Assembly (NCBI RefSeq): GCF_041428715.1
Contig: NZ_CP155572.1
Strand: one strand, 5' to 3'
DNA length: 64,000 bases
From: Sporomusa malonica
Lineage (GTDB): Bacteria; Bacillota; Negativicutes; Sporomusales; Sporomusaceae
The first letter of the stretch is position 1; every line of letters starts with the position of its first letter. Under the pieces are notes generated by a model. The model made no database searches. It saw only the letters and a program-made list of their open reading frames with translations, and was not told the origin of the DNA. Made by a program: the position numbers and the translations under genes. Shown piece after piece: positions 8,031 to 17,588 of this stretch.

Positions 8031-9968
8031 ATGTCCGAACACAAAACAATCGACATGGCTGCGATTCAAATGCTGGATAGAGCCAAAGAAATTGGTTTCC
8101 TGACAACATTTGACCGCGCCAAAGCCCAAGAGCCACGTTGTACCTTCGGCAACACTGGTATTTGCTGCCGTATCTGCCTGCAAGGCCCTTGCCGTATTCT
8201 GCCCAAAAAGCCTGGTGGTAATAAAGGTATTTGTGGTGCCGCTGACTACACCATCGTTGCTAGAAATACCGTTCGTTACATTGCAGGCGGCGCTGCTGCC
8301 CACTCAGACCATGGACGTGAAATTGCAGAAGTTCTTCTAAGTGTTGCCGAAGGTAGAGTGCATGACTATAAAGTCACTGATGCCGATAAACTCGTAAAGG
8401 TTGCGAAAAAAATCGGTATTGAAACCGAAGGCCGCGAAGTAATGGCTATCTGTAAAGATGTAGCTACTGCAGCTCTTGCTGAATTTGGCCGTGTTGATGA
8501 AACTAAAGAACTTACCTGGATTAACGCTTATACAAATGAAGAAAGACTTAACATTTGGCGTAAAACCGCAATAATGCCTTCTGGTATTAACTTAAGCCTT
8601 GCAAAATTACTTCATCAAACTCATATAGGTGTTGACTCTGACCCTGTTAACATTATCTTTGGTGGTCTGAAAGCTGCTCTGTGCGATATCGACGGTCAGC
8701 ATCTTGCAACTGACTTATCAGATATTCTCTTCGGTACTGGCGTTCCTGTAGTAACCGAAGCTAACCTTGGAGCCATTAAGGAAGATAAAGTTAACATCGC
8801 TCTCCATGGACATAATCCACTTCTTTCCCAAATGGTTGTTAAAGCTGCTAAAGAGTTGCAGGATGAAGCTAAAGCTGCTGGTGCTACAGGCATTAATCTT
8901 GTTGGTATCTGCTGCACTGGTAACGAGGTTCTGACTCGTGAAGGCGTTGCTATCGCTACTAACTTTGCTACCCAAGAACTTGCTATTATGACCGGCGCTA
9001 TGGACGCAATGGTTGTTGACGTTCAGTGTATCATGCCGACCTTACGCTCTGCAGCTGAATGCTTTCACACTAAGATTGTTACTACAATGCCAATCATGAA
9101 GATTCCTGGATCATACCATTTCGCATTTGATGAGCACCATGCTGTTGACAGTGCTAAAGAAATTATCCGTTTGGCTATTGATGCATATAAGAATCGTGAT
9201 AAAGCTAAAGTTTGCATTCCTAATATTAGAAACAAAGTTGTTGCCGGTTTCACATTAGAAGCTATGTACAACATCTTCGCCAAAGTTAATCCGGAAAATC
9301 CAATCAGAGTTATTGTTGATGCGATTGAGGCCGGAGAAATTAAAGGTGTTGCAGCACTTATCGGTTGTAACAACCTTAAAGGGACCCATGACCACAATCA
9401 TACTACCATAGCTAAAGAATTGGCTAAAAACGATGTTCTTCTTATAGCTACTGGCTGCTCAGCTCAGGCTCACGCTTTGGCGGGTATGATGAACGGCGAT
9501 GCTGTTAAAGAATATGCTGGAGAAGGTCTGAAGAAGTTCTATGCTCGTCTGAATGCCGTTGCTGGCTTAACTGAAGAACTGCCATTGATGTTCCATATGG
9601 GTTCTTGCGTTGACAATAGCCGTTGCCAAGACCTAGCAACAGCTCTAGCTACGGAAATGGGCGTAGATTACGCGCAAGTTCCATACGTTGTTAGTGCACC
9701 AGAAGCAATGTCTGAAAAGGCAGTTGCGATCGGTTCCTGGAACGTAGCTTATGGTAACCCGACCCATGTTGGTGTAATTGCTCCGACTGTCGGCAGCCAA
9801 CTTGTTAATGATGTAGTTACCAAAATTGCTGAAGACGTATTTGGCGGCTTCTTCTTCTGGGAAACTGATCCAGTGAAAGCATCTGAAAGAATGGTTGAGA
9901 TCCTGGAAGAACGTAACTGGAAGAACGCAATGCGCAAAAAAGCTAACGACGCTAAAGAAGCTAACTAA
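8031..9968 (+). CDS. acsA: Carbon monoxide dehydrogenase catalytic subunit of CODH/ACS
   Basis: 645 residues from the ATG at 8031, chosen over an upstream ATG because AGGGAGGAAAAG lies just before it. Cys-rich N-terminus for the D- and B-clusters: CTFGNTGICCRICLQGPC, then GGNKGICG (about residues 38-70). C-cluster (NiFe4S4) residues lie in CCTGNEVLTREG, DVQCIMPTLRSAAEC, GCNNLKGTHDHNH, ATGCSAQAHALAG and HMGSCVDNSRC. It reduces CO2 to CO with ferredoxin and passes CO through a channel to AcsB. It directly precedes acsB (80-base gap). Confidence 0.97.
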   Translation: MSEHKTIDMAAIQMLDRAKEIGFLTTFDRAKAQEPRCTFGNTGICCRICLQGPCRILPKKPGGNKGICGAADYTIVARNTVRYIAGGAAAHSDHGREIAEVLLSVAEGRVHDYKVTDADKLVKVAKKIGIETEGREVMAICKDVATAALAEFGRVDETKELTWINAYTNEERLNIWRKTAIMPSGINLSLAKLLHQTHIGVDSDPVNIIFGGLKAALCDIDGQHLATDLSDILFGTGVPVVTEANLGAIKEDKVNIALHGHNPLLSQMVVKAAKELQDEAKAAGATGINLVGICCTGNEVLTREGVAIATNFATQELAIMTGAMDAMVVDVQCIMPTLRSAAECFHTKIVTTMPIMKIPGSYHFAFDEHHAVDSAKEIIRLAIDAYKNRDKAKVCIPNIRNKVVAGFTLEAMYNIFAKVNPENPIRVIVDAIEAGEIKGVAALIGCNNLKGTHDHNHTTIAKELAKNDVLLIATGCSAQAHALAGMMNGDAVKEYAGEGLKKFYARLNAVAGLTEELPLMFHMGSCVDNSRCQDLATALATEMGVDYAQVPYVVSAPEAMSEKAVAIGSWNVAYGNPTHVGVIAPTVGSQLVNDVVTKIAEDVFGGFFFWETDPVKASERMVEILEERNWKNAMRKKANDAKEAN

Positions 9969-10048
9969 TAGAAAGTCTTTAGATCAATCGCAAATAGCTA
10001 CTCTTATATATTGAGAAATTGACTCTATGAAGGAGGACGAAAAATAAT

Positions 10049-12178
10049 ATGTCAATGGAGCTTTTTAAAGGCGCCTACGAAGGTGCTGTTACAGCTACCA
10101 GCTACGCGGAAATTCTTCTGGCAAAAGCCATTAAGGAATACGGTGCTGACTGCCCAGTTAAATATCCCGATACTGCCTACAGACTGCCGGTAATTACTGC
10201 CCTTAGCGGTGAAGAAGTAAATACTATTGGTGATCTTGCTCCTATTCTTAACCGGGTTCGTACTACTAACATCCGGGAAGAACTGAATTTCGAAAACGCT
10301 AAACTGAACGGTGAAGCAACCCTTTATGCTGCAGAAGTTATTGAAGCTTTGCGCTACCTTAAAGGTGCAAAACCTGATAAATACCCGTATTGCGGCTTCA
10401 TCTCTGACCCTATTCTCCGTAAGTTCGGCGTGCCCTTGGTTGACCAAACCATCCCAGGTGTTGCCGTTATCGTTGGTAAGGGTAAAGACAGCAAGTCAAC
10501 TGCCAAACTGGTAAAAGACCTCCAGTCCAAAGGCATCATGATCTTCTTGGCCAATGAAGTCATTGAGCAATGTATTGAAGAAAATGTTAAAATCGGTGCT
10601 GACTTCATTACCTTCCCTGTTGGTAACTTCACGCAGGTTATCCATGCTGTTAACTTTGCTTTCCGTGCCGGTCTTGCCTTCGGTGGTATCCCGGCCGGTC
10701 AACGTCAGCGTGCGATTGAATATCAAGCCAAACGCGTTCTTGCGTTTGTCATTCAGCTTGGACCTAATGACATAGTTAAATTTGCGGCTGAATTTGGTGC
10801 CATCTTCATGGGCTTCCCAATTGTTACCGATCAGCCGGTAGCCGAGGAAATTCCTGACTGGTATCAATCTGAACCAGATTATGAAAAAATCGGCAAACTT
10901 GGTCTTGAGATGCGCGGCATTAAAATCAAGATCGTTGATATCCCTGTACCTATCACGATTGGACCTGCTTTCGAAGGCGAAACCATCCGTAAAAAAGATG
11001 CACACGTTGAGTTCGGCGGCGGTCGTTCCACCAGCTTCGAGCTTGTCCGTATGTGTGAAGCCGATGAGGTTGAAGACGGCAAAATCGAAGTTATTGGACC
11101 AGAAATTGATGAAATGCCAGAAGGCAGCGTCTTCCCGCTTGGCATCATGATTGATGTCTATGGCCGTAAGATGCAAGAAGACTTCGAAGGCGTGCTTGAG
11201 CGCCGTATCCACTACTTCGTTAACTATGGTGAAGGTCTGTGGCACGTAGCCCAGCGTAATATGATGTGGGTGCGTATTGGCAAAAATGCTAAAGAGCTAG
11301 GCTTCAAAATTAAAGACATTGGCGAGATTCTTATTGCCAAATTCAAATCTGACTATCCGGCTATTATTGACCGTGTACAAGTCACTCTTGTCACCGATAA
11401 AGACATCATTGAAGAAAAAATCAAACTGGCAATGGCCAAATACTCTGCCCGTGACGCCCGTCTCAAAGGCCTCACTGACGAAGCAGTCGAAACCTGGTAC
11501 ACATGCACACTCTGCCAGTCCTTTGCACCTAACCATGTGTGTATTGTAACGCCAGAGCACGTAGGCTTGTGCGGTGCTGTTAGCTGGCTGGATGCCAAAG
11601 CCTCCAATGAAATTACCCCAACCGGCCCCAATCAGCCGGTTTTAAAAGGCGAATGCATAGATCCTGTAAAAGGTCAATGGCAAAACCTTAATGATTTCTT
11701 CTATACAGGCTCCAACCGGACGATAGAAAAGGTTAATTTTTATACCATGATGGAAGATCCGATGACTTCCTGCGGATGTTTCGAAGCTATTATGGCGATA
11801 CTACCGCTGTGTAATGGTGTCATGGTCACCACGCGTGAACATACTGGCGATACCCCTTGCGGTATGACCTTCTCCGGTTTGGCCGGTACTTGCGGCGGTG
11901 GTGTTCAAACCCCTGGTTTCATGGGATTGGGCCGTCGTTACCTCTGCAGCGCTAAGTTTATTCCAGCAGACGGTGGTCTCGGACGTGTTGTCTGGATGCC
12001 GAAAGAACTCAAAGAATTCTTGGGTCAAGATCTGATAGACGCTGCTGTAGCTGCAGGCCTTGGCGCTGACTTCGTTGATAAAATTGCCGACGAAACTGTT
12101 GGCACCGATGAAGAAGCAATTCTACCGTTCCTTGAGGAGAAACAACATCCTGCTCTCGCAATGGATCCAATGATGTAA
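10049..12178 (+). CDS. acsB: Acetyl-CoA synthase subunit of CODH/ACS
   Basis: 709 residues, near the acetogen length (about 730). A-cluster ligands are visible: CTLCQSFAPNHVC plus HVGLCG (about residues 488-510) for the Fe4S4 part, and the Cys-Gly-Cys of SCGCFEA (about residue 578) for the distal Ni. The downstream TFSGLAGTCGGGVQTPGFMG segment is also typical. It joins a methyl group from the corrinoid protein, CO from AcsA, and CoA. The start ATG has AGGAGG about 12 bases upstream. An inverted repeat follows before acsC. Confidence 0.97.
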   Translation: MSMELFKGAYEGAVTATSYAEILLAKAIKEYGADCPVKYPDTAYRLPVITALSGEEVNTIGDLAPILNRVRTTNIREELNFENAKLNGEATLYAAEVIEALRYLKGAKPDKYPYCGFISDPILRKFGVPLVDQTIPGVAVIVGKGKDSKSTAKLVKDLQSKGIMIFLANEVIEQCIEENVKIGADFITFPVGNFTQVIHAVNFAFRAGLAFGGIPAGQRQRAIEYQAKRVLAFVIQLGPNDIVKFAAEFGAIFMGFPIVTDQPVAEEIPDWYQSEPDYEKIGKLGLEMRGIKIKIVDIPVPITIGPAFEGETIRKKDAHVEFGGGRSTSFELVRMCEADEVEDGKIEVIGPEIDEMPEGSVFPLGIMIDVYGRKMQEDFEGVLERRIHYFVNYGEGLWHVAQRNMMWVRIGKNAKELGFKIKDIGEILIAKFKSDYPAIIDRVQVTLVTDKDIIEEKIKLAMAKYSARDARLKGLTDEAVETWYTCTLCQSFAPNHVCIVTPEHVGLCGAVSWLDAKASNEITPTGPNQPVLKGECIDPVKGQWQNLNDFFYTGSNRTIEKVNFYTMMEDPMTSCGCFEAIMAILPLCNGVMVTTREHTGDTPCGMTFSGLAGTCGGGVQTPGFMGLGRRYLCSAKFIPADGGLGRVVWMPKELKEFLGQDLIDAAVAAGLGADFVDKIADETVGTDEEAILPFLEEKQHPALAMDPMM

Positions 12179-12210
12179 TTAAGCCCAGTTACTTAATTTA
12201 AGGATGAATT

Positions 12211-12258
12211 CGGGACACATCTTGGGACTGTAATTTTGTAAGGTTCGGATGTGTCCCG
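12211..12258 (+). other. Intercistronic hairpin between acsB and acsC
   Basis: CGGGACACATC (12211-12221) pairs perfectly with GATGTGTCCCG (12248-12258) across a 26-base loop. No T-run follows; the acsC SD and ATG lie 35-45 bases downstream. It is probably a processing or stability element, or a weak attenuator. Confidence 0.6.
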
Positions 12259-12304
12259 GTTCTCATATTATTTGAAGTGCTTATATTCGAAAGGAGAAGA
12301 GAAA

Positions 12305-13651
12305 ATGGCATTAACAGGTTTGGACATTTTCAAACAACTACCTAAAACAAACTGTAAAGACTGTGGTTCACCTACCTGCTTGGCTTTTGCAATGGCAATG
12401 GCCAATGGTAAAGCATCTCTCGACATGTGCCCACATGCAACTGAGGCAGCGAAAGAAAACCTCGGAGCAGCAACTGCACCGCCTGTACGTACTGTAAAAG
12501 TAGGCGTAGGCGAACAAGAAATCGTAATGGGTGACGAAACCGTCCTCTTCCGTCATGACAAAACCTTCTATCATCCGACAGCTATTGCTATTCAAATTCC
12601 AGACACTCTGTCTGGCGCTGAATTAGATGCTAAGATTGAAAAAGTAAATGGTCTGGTAATGGATCGTGTTGGTCAAAAAATCGCAATTGATATGGTTGCA
12701 ATTGTTAACGCATCTGGCGATGCTGCTACCTTTAAGGCTGCTGTTGAGGCTGTAGCTGCTAAAGCTAACTTTGCCCTCTTGCTAGCTGCAGATGTTGCTG
12801 GTTTGGAAGCTGCTGTTCCTGCTGTAGCTGCCAAGAAGCCGCTGCTGCATGCTGCAACTGCTGAAAACTGGGAAAAGGTTGTAGCTCTTGCAAAAGCTAA
12901 TAACTGCCCAGTAGTAGTAAAAGGTAATGGACTTGATGACACTGCTGCTTTAGTAGAAAAAGTGGCTGCTCAATATAAAGAACTTGTTATCGACTTCGGC
13001 AATACCCAACAGGCTAAAACCTTAGCTGAAATGGTGAATGCCCGTCGTCTGGCAATCAAGAAAAAATTCCGTCCATTCGGCTATCCTATGCTTGCTTGCA
13101 CAATAGCAACTGATGCGAAAGAGGAGATCGTTGAAGCTGCTACATATGTTGCTAAATATGCCAGCATCGTTTGCATGAAGGTTGATGAGAAGCCCCTATT
13201 GCTGCCTCTTATGGCATGGCGCATGAACATCTATACCGACCCACAAAAACCGATGACTGTTGAATCTAAAAATGTATATGAGATTGGTGCTGTTGGCCCG
13301 GATTCTCCTGTATACGTTTGTACAAACTTTGCTCTTACTTACTTTGCTGTTGAAGGCGAAGTTGTAGCCAGCAAAATCCCTGGCTATATCGTGGCTGTTG
13401 ACACCGACGGCGCATCGGTTCTTACTGCTTGGGCCGCAGGTAAATTCGTTGCTGAGCCTATCGCCGAGTTTGTTAAGAACATCGGTATTATGGACAAAGT
13501 TAACCACAACACCATCGTTATCCCTGGTTATGTTGCCATTATCAGCGGCAAACTGAAAGAAAAATCCGGTTACGAAGTTGTTGTTGGACCGCAGGAAGCT
13601 GCTGGTATTCCGGCTTTTGCTAAAGCTCGTTACCCGCACCTCATGAAATAA
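12305..13651 (+). CDS. acsC: Corrinoid iron-sulfur protein large subunit (gamma)
   Basis: 448 residues from ATG 12305 (SD AAGGAGAAG), rather than a longer frame that would begin inside the upstream hairpin. The N-terminal Fe4S4 domain has CKDCGSPTCLAFAMAMANG and ends at DMC (about residues 18-43). A TIM barrel and C-terminal corrinoid-binding domain follow. With AcsD it carries the methyl group from methyl-THF (via AcsE) to AcsB. The low-potential cluster reduces cob(II)amide back to cob(I)amide, probably with the help of the downstream AcsV-like activator. Ala/Val-rich stretches near residues 140-200 are normal for this subunit. Confidence 0.96.
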   Translation: MALTGLDIFKQLPKTNCKDCGSPTCLAFAMAMANGKASLDMCPHATEAAKENLGAATAPPVRTVKVGVGEQEIVMGDETVLFRHDKTFYHPTAIAIQIPDTLSGAELDAKIEKVNGLVMDRVGQKIAIDMVAIVNASGDAATFKAAVEAVAAKANFALLLAADVAGLEAAVPAVAAKKPLLHAATAENWEKVVALAKANNCPVVVKGNGLDDTAALVEKVAAQYKELVIDFGNTQQAKTLAEMVNARRLAIKKKFRPFGYPMLACTIATDAKEEIVEAATYVAKYASIVCMKVDEKPLLLPLMAWRMNIYTDPQKPMTVESKNVYEIGAVGPDSPVYVCTNFALTYFAVEGEVVASKIPGYIVAVDTDGASVLTAWAAGKFVAEPIAEFVKNIGIMDKVNHNTIVIPGYVAIISGKLKEKSGYEVVVGPQEAAGIPAFAKARYPHLMK

Positions 13652-13723
13652 TTATTGTCTAGAACTTGTTATTTGAAATAAGAATTGACAGCCTTGCTCA
13701 ACGAATCAGGAGGGTAATTCAGC

Positions 13724-15694
13724 ATGAACAAACGGTTCGTAACATTTCTTCCCGCAGGAGTCAAAGTTGAGGTAGATCCAGGAACTGATTTACTTACTGC
13801 CGCAGGTAAAGCTGATATTGAGATAAAAGCCCCTTGCGGTGGTGACGGTACATGCGGTAAATGCGCTGTTCACATTAAGAGCGGTGCTGCAAAGGCTAGA
13901 CGAGACAGCCATTTGGCAGCAAGGCTTGCTGAGAAGGGATTCAATTTAGCGTGCCAGACATTAGTTCAAGATGAGGATTTAGTGGTAGAGATACCTAAAA
14001 CCTCGGCCATGAGCAAACATCAGGTGCTGGTTGATCACCATCAGGTAAACAGTGGTATGTCAGAAGCTTTGAGCAACTATTTACTGCACGTATGGCAGCT
14101 TAAAGAGCTGTTTCTGGAAAAACAGGAAAGCCCGCTTAACGGTTATCCGCTTAATCCACTCTGTCGGCGTATCAGGCTGACTTTGCCTGTGGCTAATCTG
14201 CAGGACAACCGTGATGACCTTAATCGGTTGACTTTGGCTCTTAAGAAAGAAACGAAGTGTACGGACATCAATATTTCCCTCGCGATCATTCGTAATTTGG
14301 GAGAAATCCTCAGGGCTGCACATTTTAAAGTGACTGTACTGCTATCTGAGGTTGGTGGTAAGGCTGAAGTAATTGCTGTTGAGCCAGGCCATGGCCATCA
14401 GCCTCTATACGGTTTAGCTGTCGATATTGGCACTACTACCGTAGTAGCCTACCTCCTTGACCTGGAAAAAGGTAGAGTTATTGATACTGCAGGAACGCAT
14501 AACCGTCAGGCTCGTTTTGGCGATGATGTCATTAGTCGCATTGTATATGCCGTTGATGAAACTGACGGCTTGAAGACCATTCATCAGTGTATCATTGATA
14601 CCATAAACACATTAATCATGGACTTACTGGTGAAACAAAGGCAGATTAAAGAATCGGATATCCGCGTAATCATGACAGCCGGTAACACAACCATGGCGCA
14701 CTTGTTCCTGGGGATTAACCCCAAGTTCATCCGTCTGGAGCCATATATTCCGACCGCTAACTTCTTTCCCGTTGTTAAGGCTCAGGAAGTAGGGCTGAGA
14801 GTGAACCCTGACGCTCTGGTATTTAGCTATCCGTCAGTGGCTAGTTATGTGGGCGGTGATATCGTTTCAGGAACCTTGTTTACTGGCATGGGTAATGCTG
14901 ATGCGCCAATATCGCTCTTGATTGATATCGGTACAAACGGTGAAATGGTGTTAGGCTCTGGTGATTGGTTAGTAACTTGTTCCTGTTCAGCTGGTCCAGC
15001 CTTTGAAGGATCAGGGATAACTTATGGTATGAGGGCTATGCATGGTGCAATCGAGCGCCTGGAAATAGATCCTCAGACATACGAAGTATCTTATACCACC
15101 ATCAATAACGGTAAGCCGATTGGCATCTGCGGTTCAGGCCTGATCAATTGCCTGGCTAAACTTAGGCGCACCGGAATTATAGACCGGGCTGGAAAATTTC
15201 AGACCAGTCTATCAACTGAACGGATGCGCATTGGCGAGACGGGGCCAGAATACGTCTTGGTTTGGCGAGATGACACAGACCTTGACCGGGATATTGTCAT
15301 AAGTGAAGCCGATGTCAAAAACCTGCTCAGGGCTAAAGGAGCAGTGTTTGCCGGAATTCGCTCGCTCTTAAATGTGGTCGGCTTTGAATTAGAAAGTATC
15401 GAAACCATTTATGTGGCAGGTGGATTTGGCAATTACCTCAACATTCCTGATGCGATTACTATTGGTTTGTTGCCTGATATACCTATTGAAAAGTATAAGT
15501 ATGTCGGTAATACTTCAGCCAAAGGTGCCTGTATGGCGTTGTTATCGCAGGAGGCTTGGATGGAAGCCAATAGTCTGGCAGGAAAAATGACTTATATTGA
15601 ATTGTCGGTTGGTAACCTGTTTATGGACGAATTTGTCTCATCATTGTTTATCCCACATACTGATTTGACGTTATTCCCCAATGTCAGTCTTTAA
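13724..15694 (+). CDS. acsV: RamA/AcsV-like corrinoid activation protein (ferredoxin plus ASKHA ATPase)
   Basis: 656 residues. The N-terminal [2Fe-2S] ferredoxin domain has CGGDGTCGKC near residues 38-47 and LACQTLV near 84. The C-terminal ASKHA/actin-like part begins at VDIGTTTVVAYLLDL (about residue 231) and contains LIDIGTNGEMVLG and CGSGLINCLA. Such proteins (Moorella orf7, Carboxydothermus RACo) use ATP to drive reductive reactivation of the inactive cob(II)amide corrinoid protein. Its place between acsC and cooC/acsD supports this. The frame is complete, with AGGAGG before ATG. Confidence 0.92.
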   Translation: MNKRFVTFLPAGVKVEVDPGTDLLTAAGKADIEIKAPCGGDGTCGKCAVHIKSGAAKARRDSHLAARLAEKGFNLACQTLVQDEDLVVEIPKTSAMSKHQVLVDHHQVNSGMSEALSNYLLHVWQLKELFLEKQESPLNGYPLNPLCRRIRLTLPVANLQDNRDDLNRLTLALKKETKCTDINISLAIIRNLGEILRAAHFKVTVLLSEVGGKAEVIAVEPGHGHQPLYGLAVDIGTTTVVAYLLDLEKGRVIDTAGTHNRQARFGDDVISRIVYAVDETDGLKTIHQCIIDTINTLIMDLLVKQRQIKESDIRVIMTAGNTTMAHLFLGINPKFIRLEPYIPTANFFPVVKAQEVGLRVNPDALVFSYPSVASYVGGDIVSGTLFTGMGNADAPISLLIDIGTNGEMVLGSGDWLVTCSCSAGPAFEGSGITYGMRAMHGAIERLEIDPQTYEVSYTTINNGKPIGICGSGLINCLAKLRRTGIIDRAGKFQTSLSTERMRIGETGPEYVLVWRDDTDLDRDIVISEADVKNLLRAKGAVFAGIRSLLNVVGFELESIETIYVAGGFGNYLNIPDAITIGLLPDIPIEKYKYVGNTSAKGACMALLSQEAWMEANSLAGKMTYIELSVGNLFMDEFVSSLFIPHTDLTLFPNVSL

Positions 15695-15742
15695 GTTGAC
15701 ATTAAAGCTGTAGTTTTGGGTGTATTGAAAGGAGTTTAAGTT

Positions 15743-16498
15743 ATGGCAAAGCAAATAGCAGTGGCAGGTAAAGGCGGAACCGGTAAAACATCTTTTACTG
15801 CGTTATTGATAAGGTATCTGGTGAAAAACAACAAGGGCTCCATTCTGGCGGTGGATGCTGATGCTAACGCCAATCTGAACGAAGCCTTGGGTATGGAAGT
15901 AGAACAGACTATTTCCGAGTTAATAACCAGTACTAAAAATCCGAAGAACATTCCTGCCGGTATGACACAGGAGACGTATATTGAATATAAACTCCAAGCC
16001 TCATTAGTTGAATCAGACAATGTTGATATGCTGGTGATGGGAGGGCCCGAAGGTCCTGGTTGCTACTGCTTTCCTAATAACCTTCTGCGAGGTTATATGG
16101 ATAAACTTGGCAAGAACTATGGCTATGTACTCATGGATAATGAGGCCGGTTTGGAGCATATTAGCCGCCGGGTAACTCAGGATATTGATTACATGTTTGT
16201 AGTTAGTGATGCTTCGGCACGTAGCATTCGTTCAGCCGGTCGTGTCAGGCAGCTTGTTGACACACTGAAATCTGACGTTAAAAACATCTATTTGATTGTT
16301 ACCAAGACACAAAATGATGAGGACATTGCCGCTTTACAAGGCGAGATTGATAAAACTGGCCTTGAGTTAATCGGTGTAATCCCCTATGATCCGTTGGTAG
16401 CCAAATATGATTTATTGAGCCAGCCGCTGTTTGATTTACCTGATAACGCGGTGGCAGTACAAGCGGTTAACGCTATATGTAAAAAAGCAGAAATCTAG
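15743..16498 (+). CDS. acsF: CooC/AcsF-type nickel-insertion ATPase, copy 2
   Basis: 251 residues. Walker A AGKGGTGKTSFTAL (residues 8-21), DADANANL switch, and the CXC metal motif in GPGCYCFPNNL near residue 107. It resembles the first CooC at 5335 but is clearly divergent outside the motifs. Its place between the acsV-like gene and acsD is the usual position of acsF in acetogen acs operons, so it is the better candidate for ACS (A-cluster) maturation. The symbol is assigned by position and family and remains tentative. Confidence 0.85.
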   Translation: MAKQIAVAGKGGTGKTSFTALLIRYLVKNNKGSILAVDADANANLNEALGMEVEQTISELITSTKNPKNIPAGMTQETYIEYKLQASLVESDNVDMLVMGGPEGPGCYCFPNNLLRGYMDKLGKNYGYVLMDNEAGLEHISRRVTQDIDYMFVVSDASARSIRSAGRVRQLVDTLKSDVKNIYLIVTKTQNDEDIAALQGEIDKTGLELIGVIPYDPLVAKYDLLSQPLFDLPDNAVAVQAVNAICKKAEI

Positions 16499-16519
16499 AA
16501 GTTTGGAAGGAGCGTAACT

Positions 16520-17488
16520 ATGGCAACTAATATGTTGAAAGAAAAATATTCCGGTAAAATCAATACCGTTACCCTTGGTGCAACCAAAGAACAGGGTGGC
16601 ACTCGTACCAGCACCGTAACTGTTGGCGGAGAATCCACTATGCCGTTCCTTCAGTTCGAAGGCGACATGCCCCTAAAGCCTGTAGTTGCAATGGAAATTC
16701 AGGACATTAATCCTGGTTGGCATCCAGTTCTGAATCAAGTGTATGCTGAAGTTATGGACTGCCCTGTTGCTTGGGCTAAAAAGTGTGTAGAATTCGGCGC
16801 AGATATGATTTATCTCAAGCTTGCCGGTGCTCATCCTGATAATGGTGACAAGAGCCCTGAAGATTGCGCCAAAATCGTTAAAGACGTACTCGCCGCTGTC
16901 GGCGTACCTCTAATTGTCGTTGGTTGTGGCGAAGACGAAAAAGACAATGCTGTTCTGCCTGTTGTTGCAGAAGCTGCTGCTGGTGAAAACCTGCTTATCG
17001 GCTGCGCTAAGCAAGACAACTACAAGTCAGTTGCAGCTGCTGCAATGGTTCATAAGCACAAAGTACTTGCTGCTAGCCCACTCGATATCAACATCTGCAA
17101 ACAGCTGAACATTCTTATCTCTGAGCTAGGCTTGGCTGCTGATAATGTTCTTATTGACCCGAGCACTGCAGCTCTCGGCTACGGTATTGAATATACCTAC
17201 TCCATCCTTGAGCGCGGCCGTCTGGGCGCTCTCTCAGGTGACAAAATGTTGTCCCAACCGGTAATCTGCCAAGTGGGTTATGAAGCATGGCGCGCTAAAG
17301 AAGCTGTTGCTACTGAAGAAGATTTCCCCAACTGGGGTAACCAAGCAGATCGCGCTATCCTTTGGGAAGCAATGACTGCTACTGGTCTCTTACAGGGCGG
17401 CGCTCATGTAATGGTTCTTCGTCATCCGGAAGCGGTTCGTCTTGTTAAGAAAAATGCCGAAGAATTAATGGTTAAGGCCGAAATTTAA
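16520..17488 (+). CDS. acsD: Corrinoid iron-sulfur protein small subunit (beta)
   Basis: 322 residues, the family length (about 310-320). It is a TIM-barrel protein with PFLQFEGDMPLKPVVAMEIQ near the N-terminus and DPSTAALGYGIEYTYSILER near residue 213. No Fe-S motif, as expected. It pairs with AcsC to hold the corrinoid between the two barrels. It is 21 bases after cooC/acsF and 100 bases before acsE. SD GGAAGGAG. The sequence is full length and intact. Confidence 0.96.
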   Translation: MATNMLKEKYSGKINTVTLGATKEQGGTRTSTVTVGGESTMPFLQFEGDMPLKPVVAMEIQDINPGWHPVLNQVYAEVMDCPVAWAKKCVEFGADMIYLKLAGAHPDNGDKSPEDCAKIVKDVLAAVGVPLIVVGCGEDEKDNAVLPVVAEAAAGENLLIGCAKQDNYKSVAAAAMVHKHKVLAASPLDINICKQLNILISELGLAADNVLIDPSTAALGYGIEYTYSILERGRLGALSGDKMLSQPVICQVGYEAWRAKEAVATEEDFPNWGNQADRAILWEAMTATGLLQGGAHVMVLRHPEAVRLVKKNAEELMVKAEI

Positions 17489-17588
17489 TTCTTAAGCAAT
17501 TTCGTGTAAATATGGGTATTCCGTTAAACCATCATCATTAACGCAAGGTTTCCTTAAAAAAATATAATAATATCGAGGGGGATTACTA

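Noticed and set aside
10496..11245. 249-codon minus-strand frame within acsB
   Set aside because: Composition (many Asn/Asp/Phe) is that of the reverse of a conserved gene; no start signals or domain.
12180..12300. acsB-acsC hairpin as a rho-independent terminator
   Set aside because: No T-run follows the stem and acsC must be expressed with acsB.
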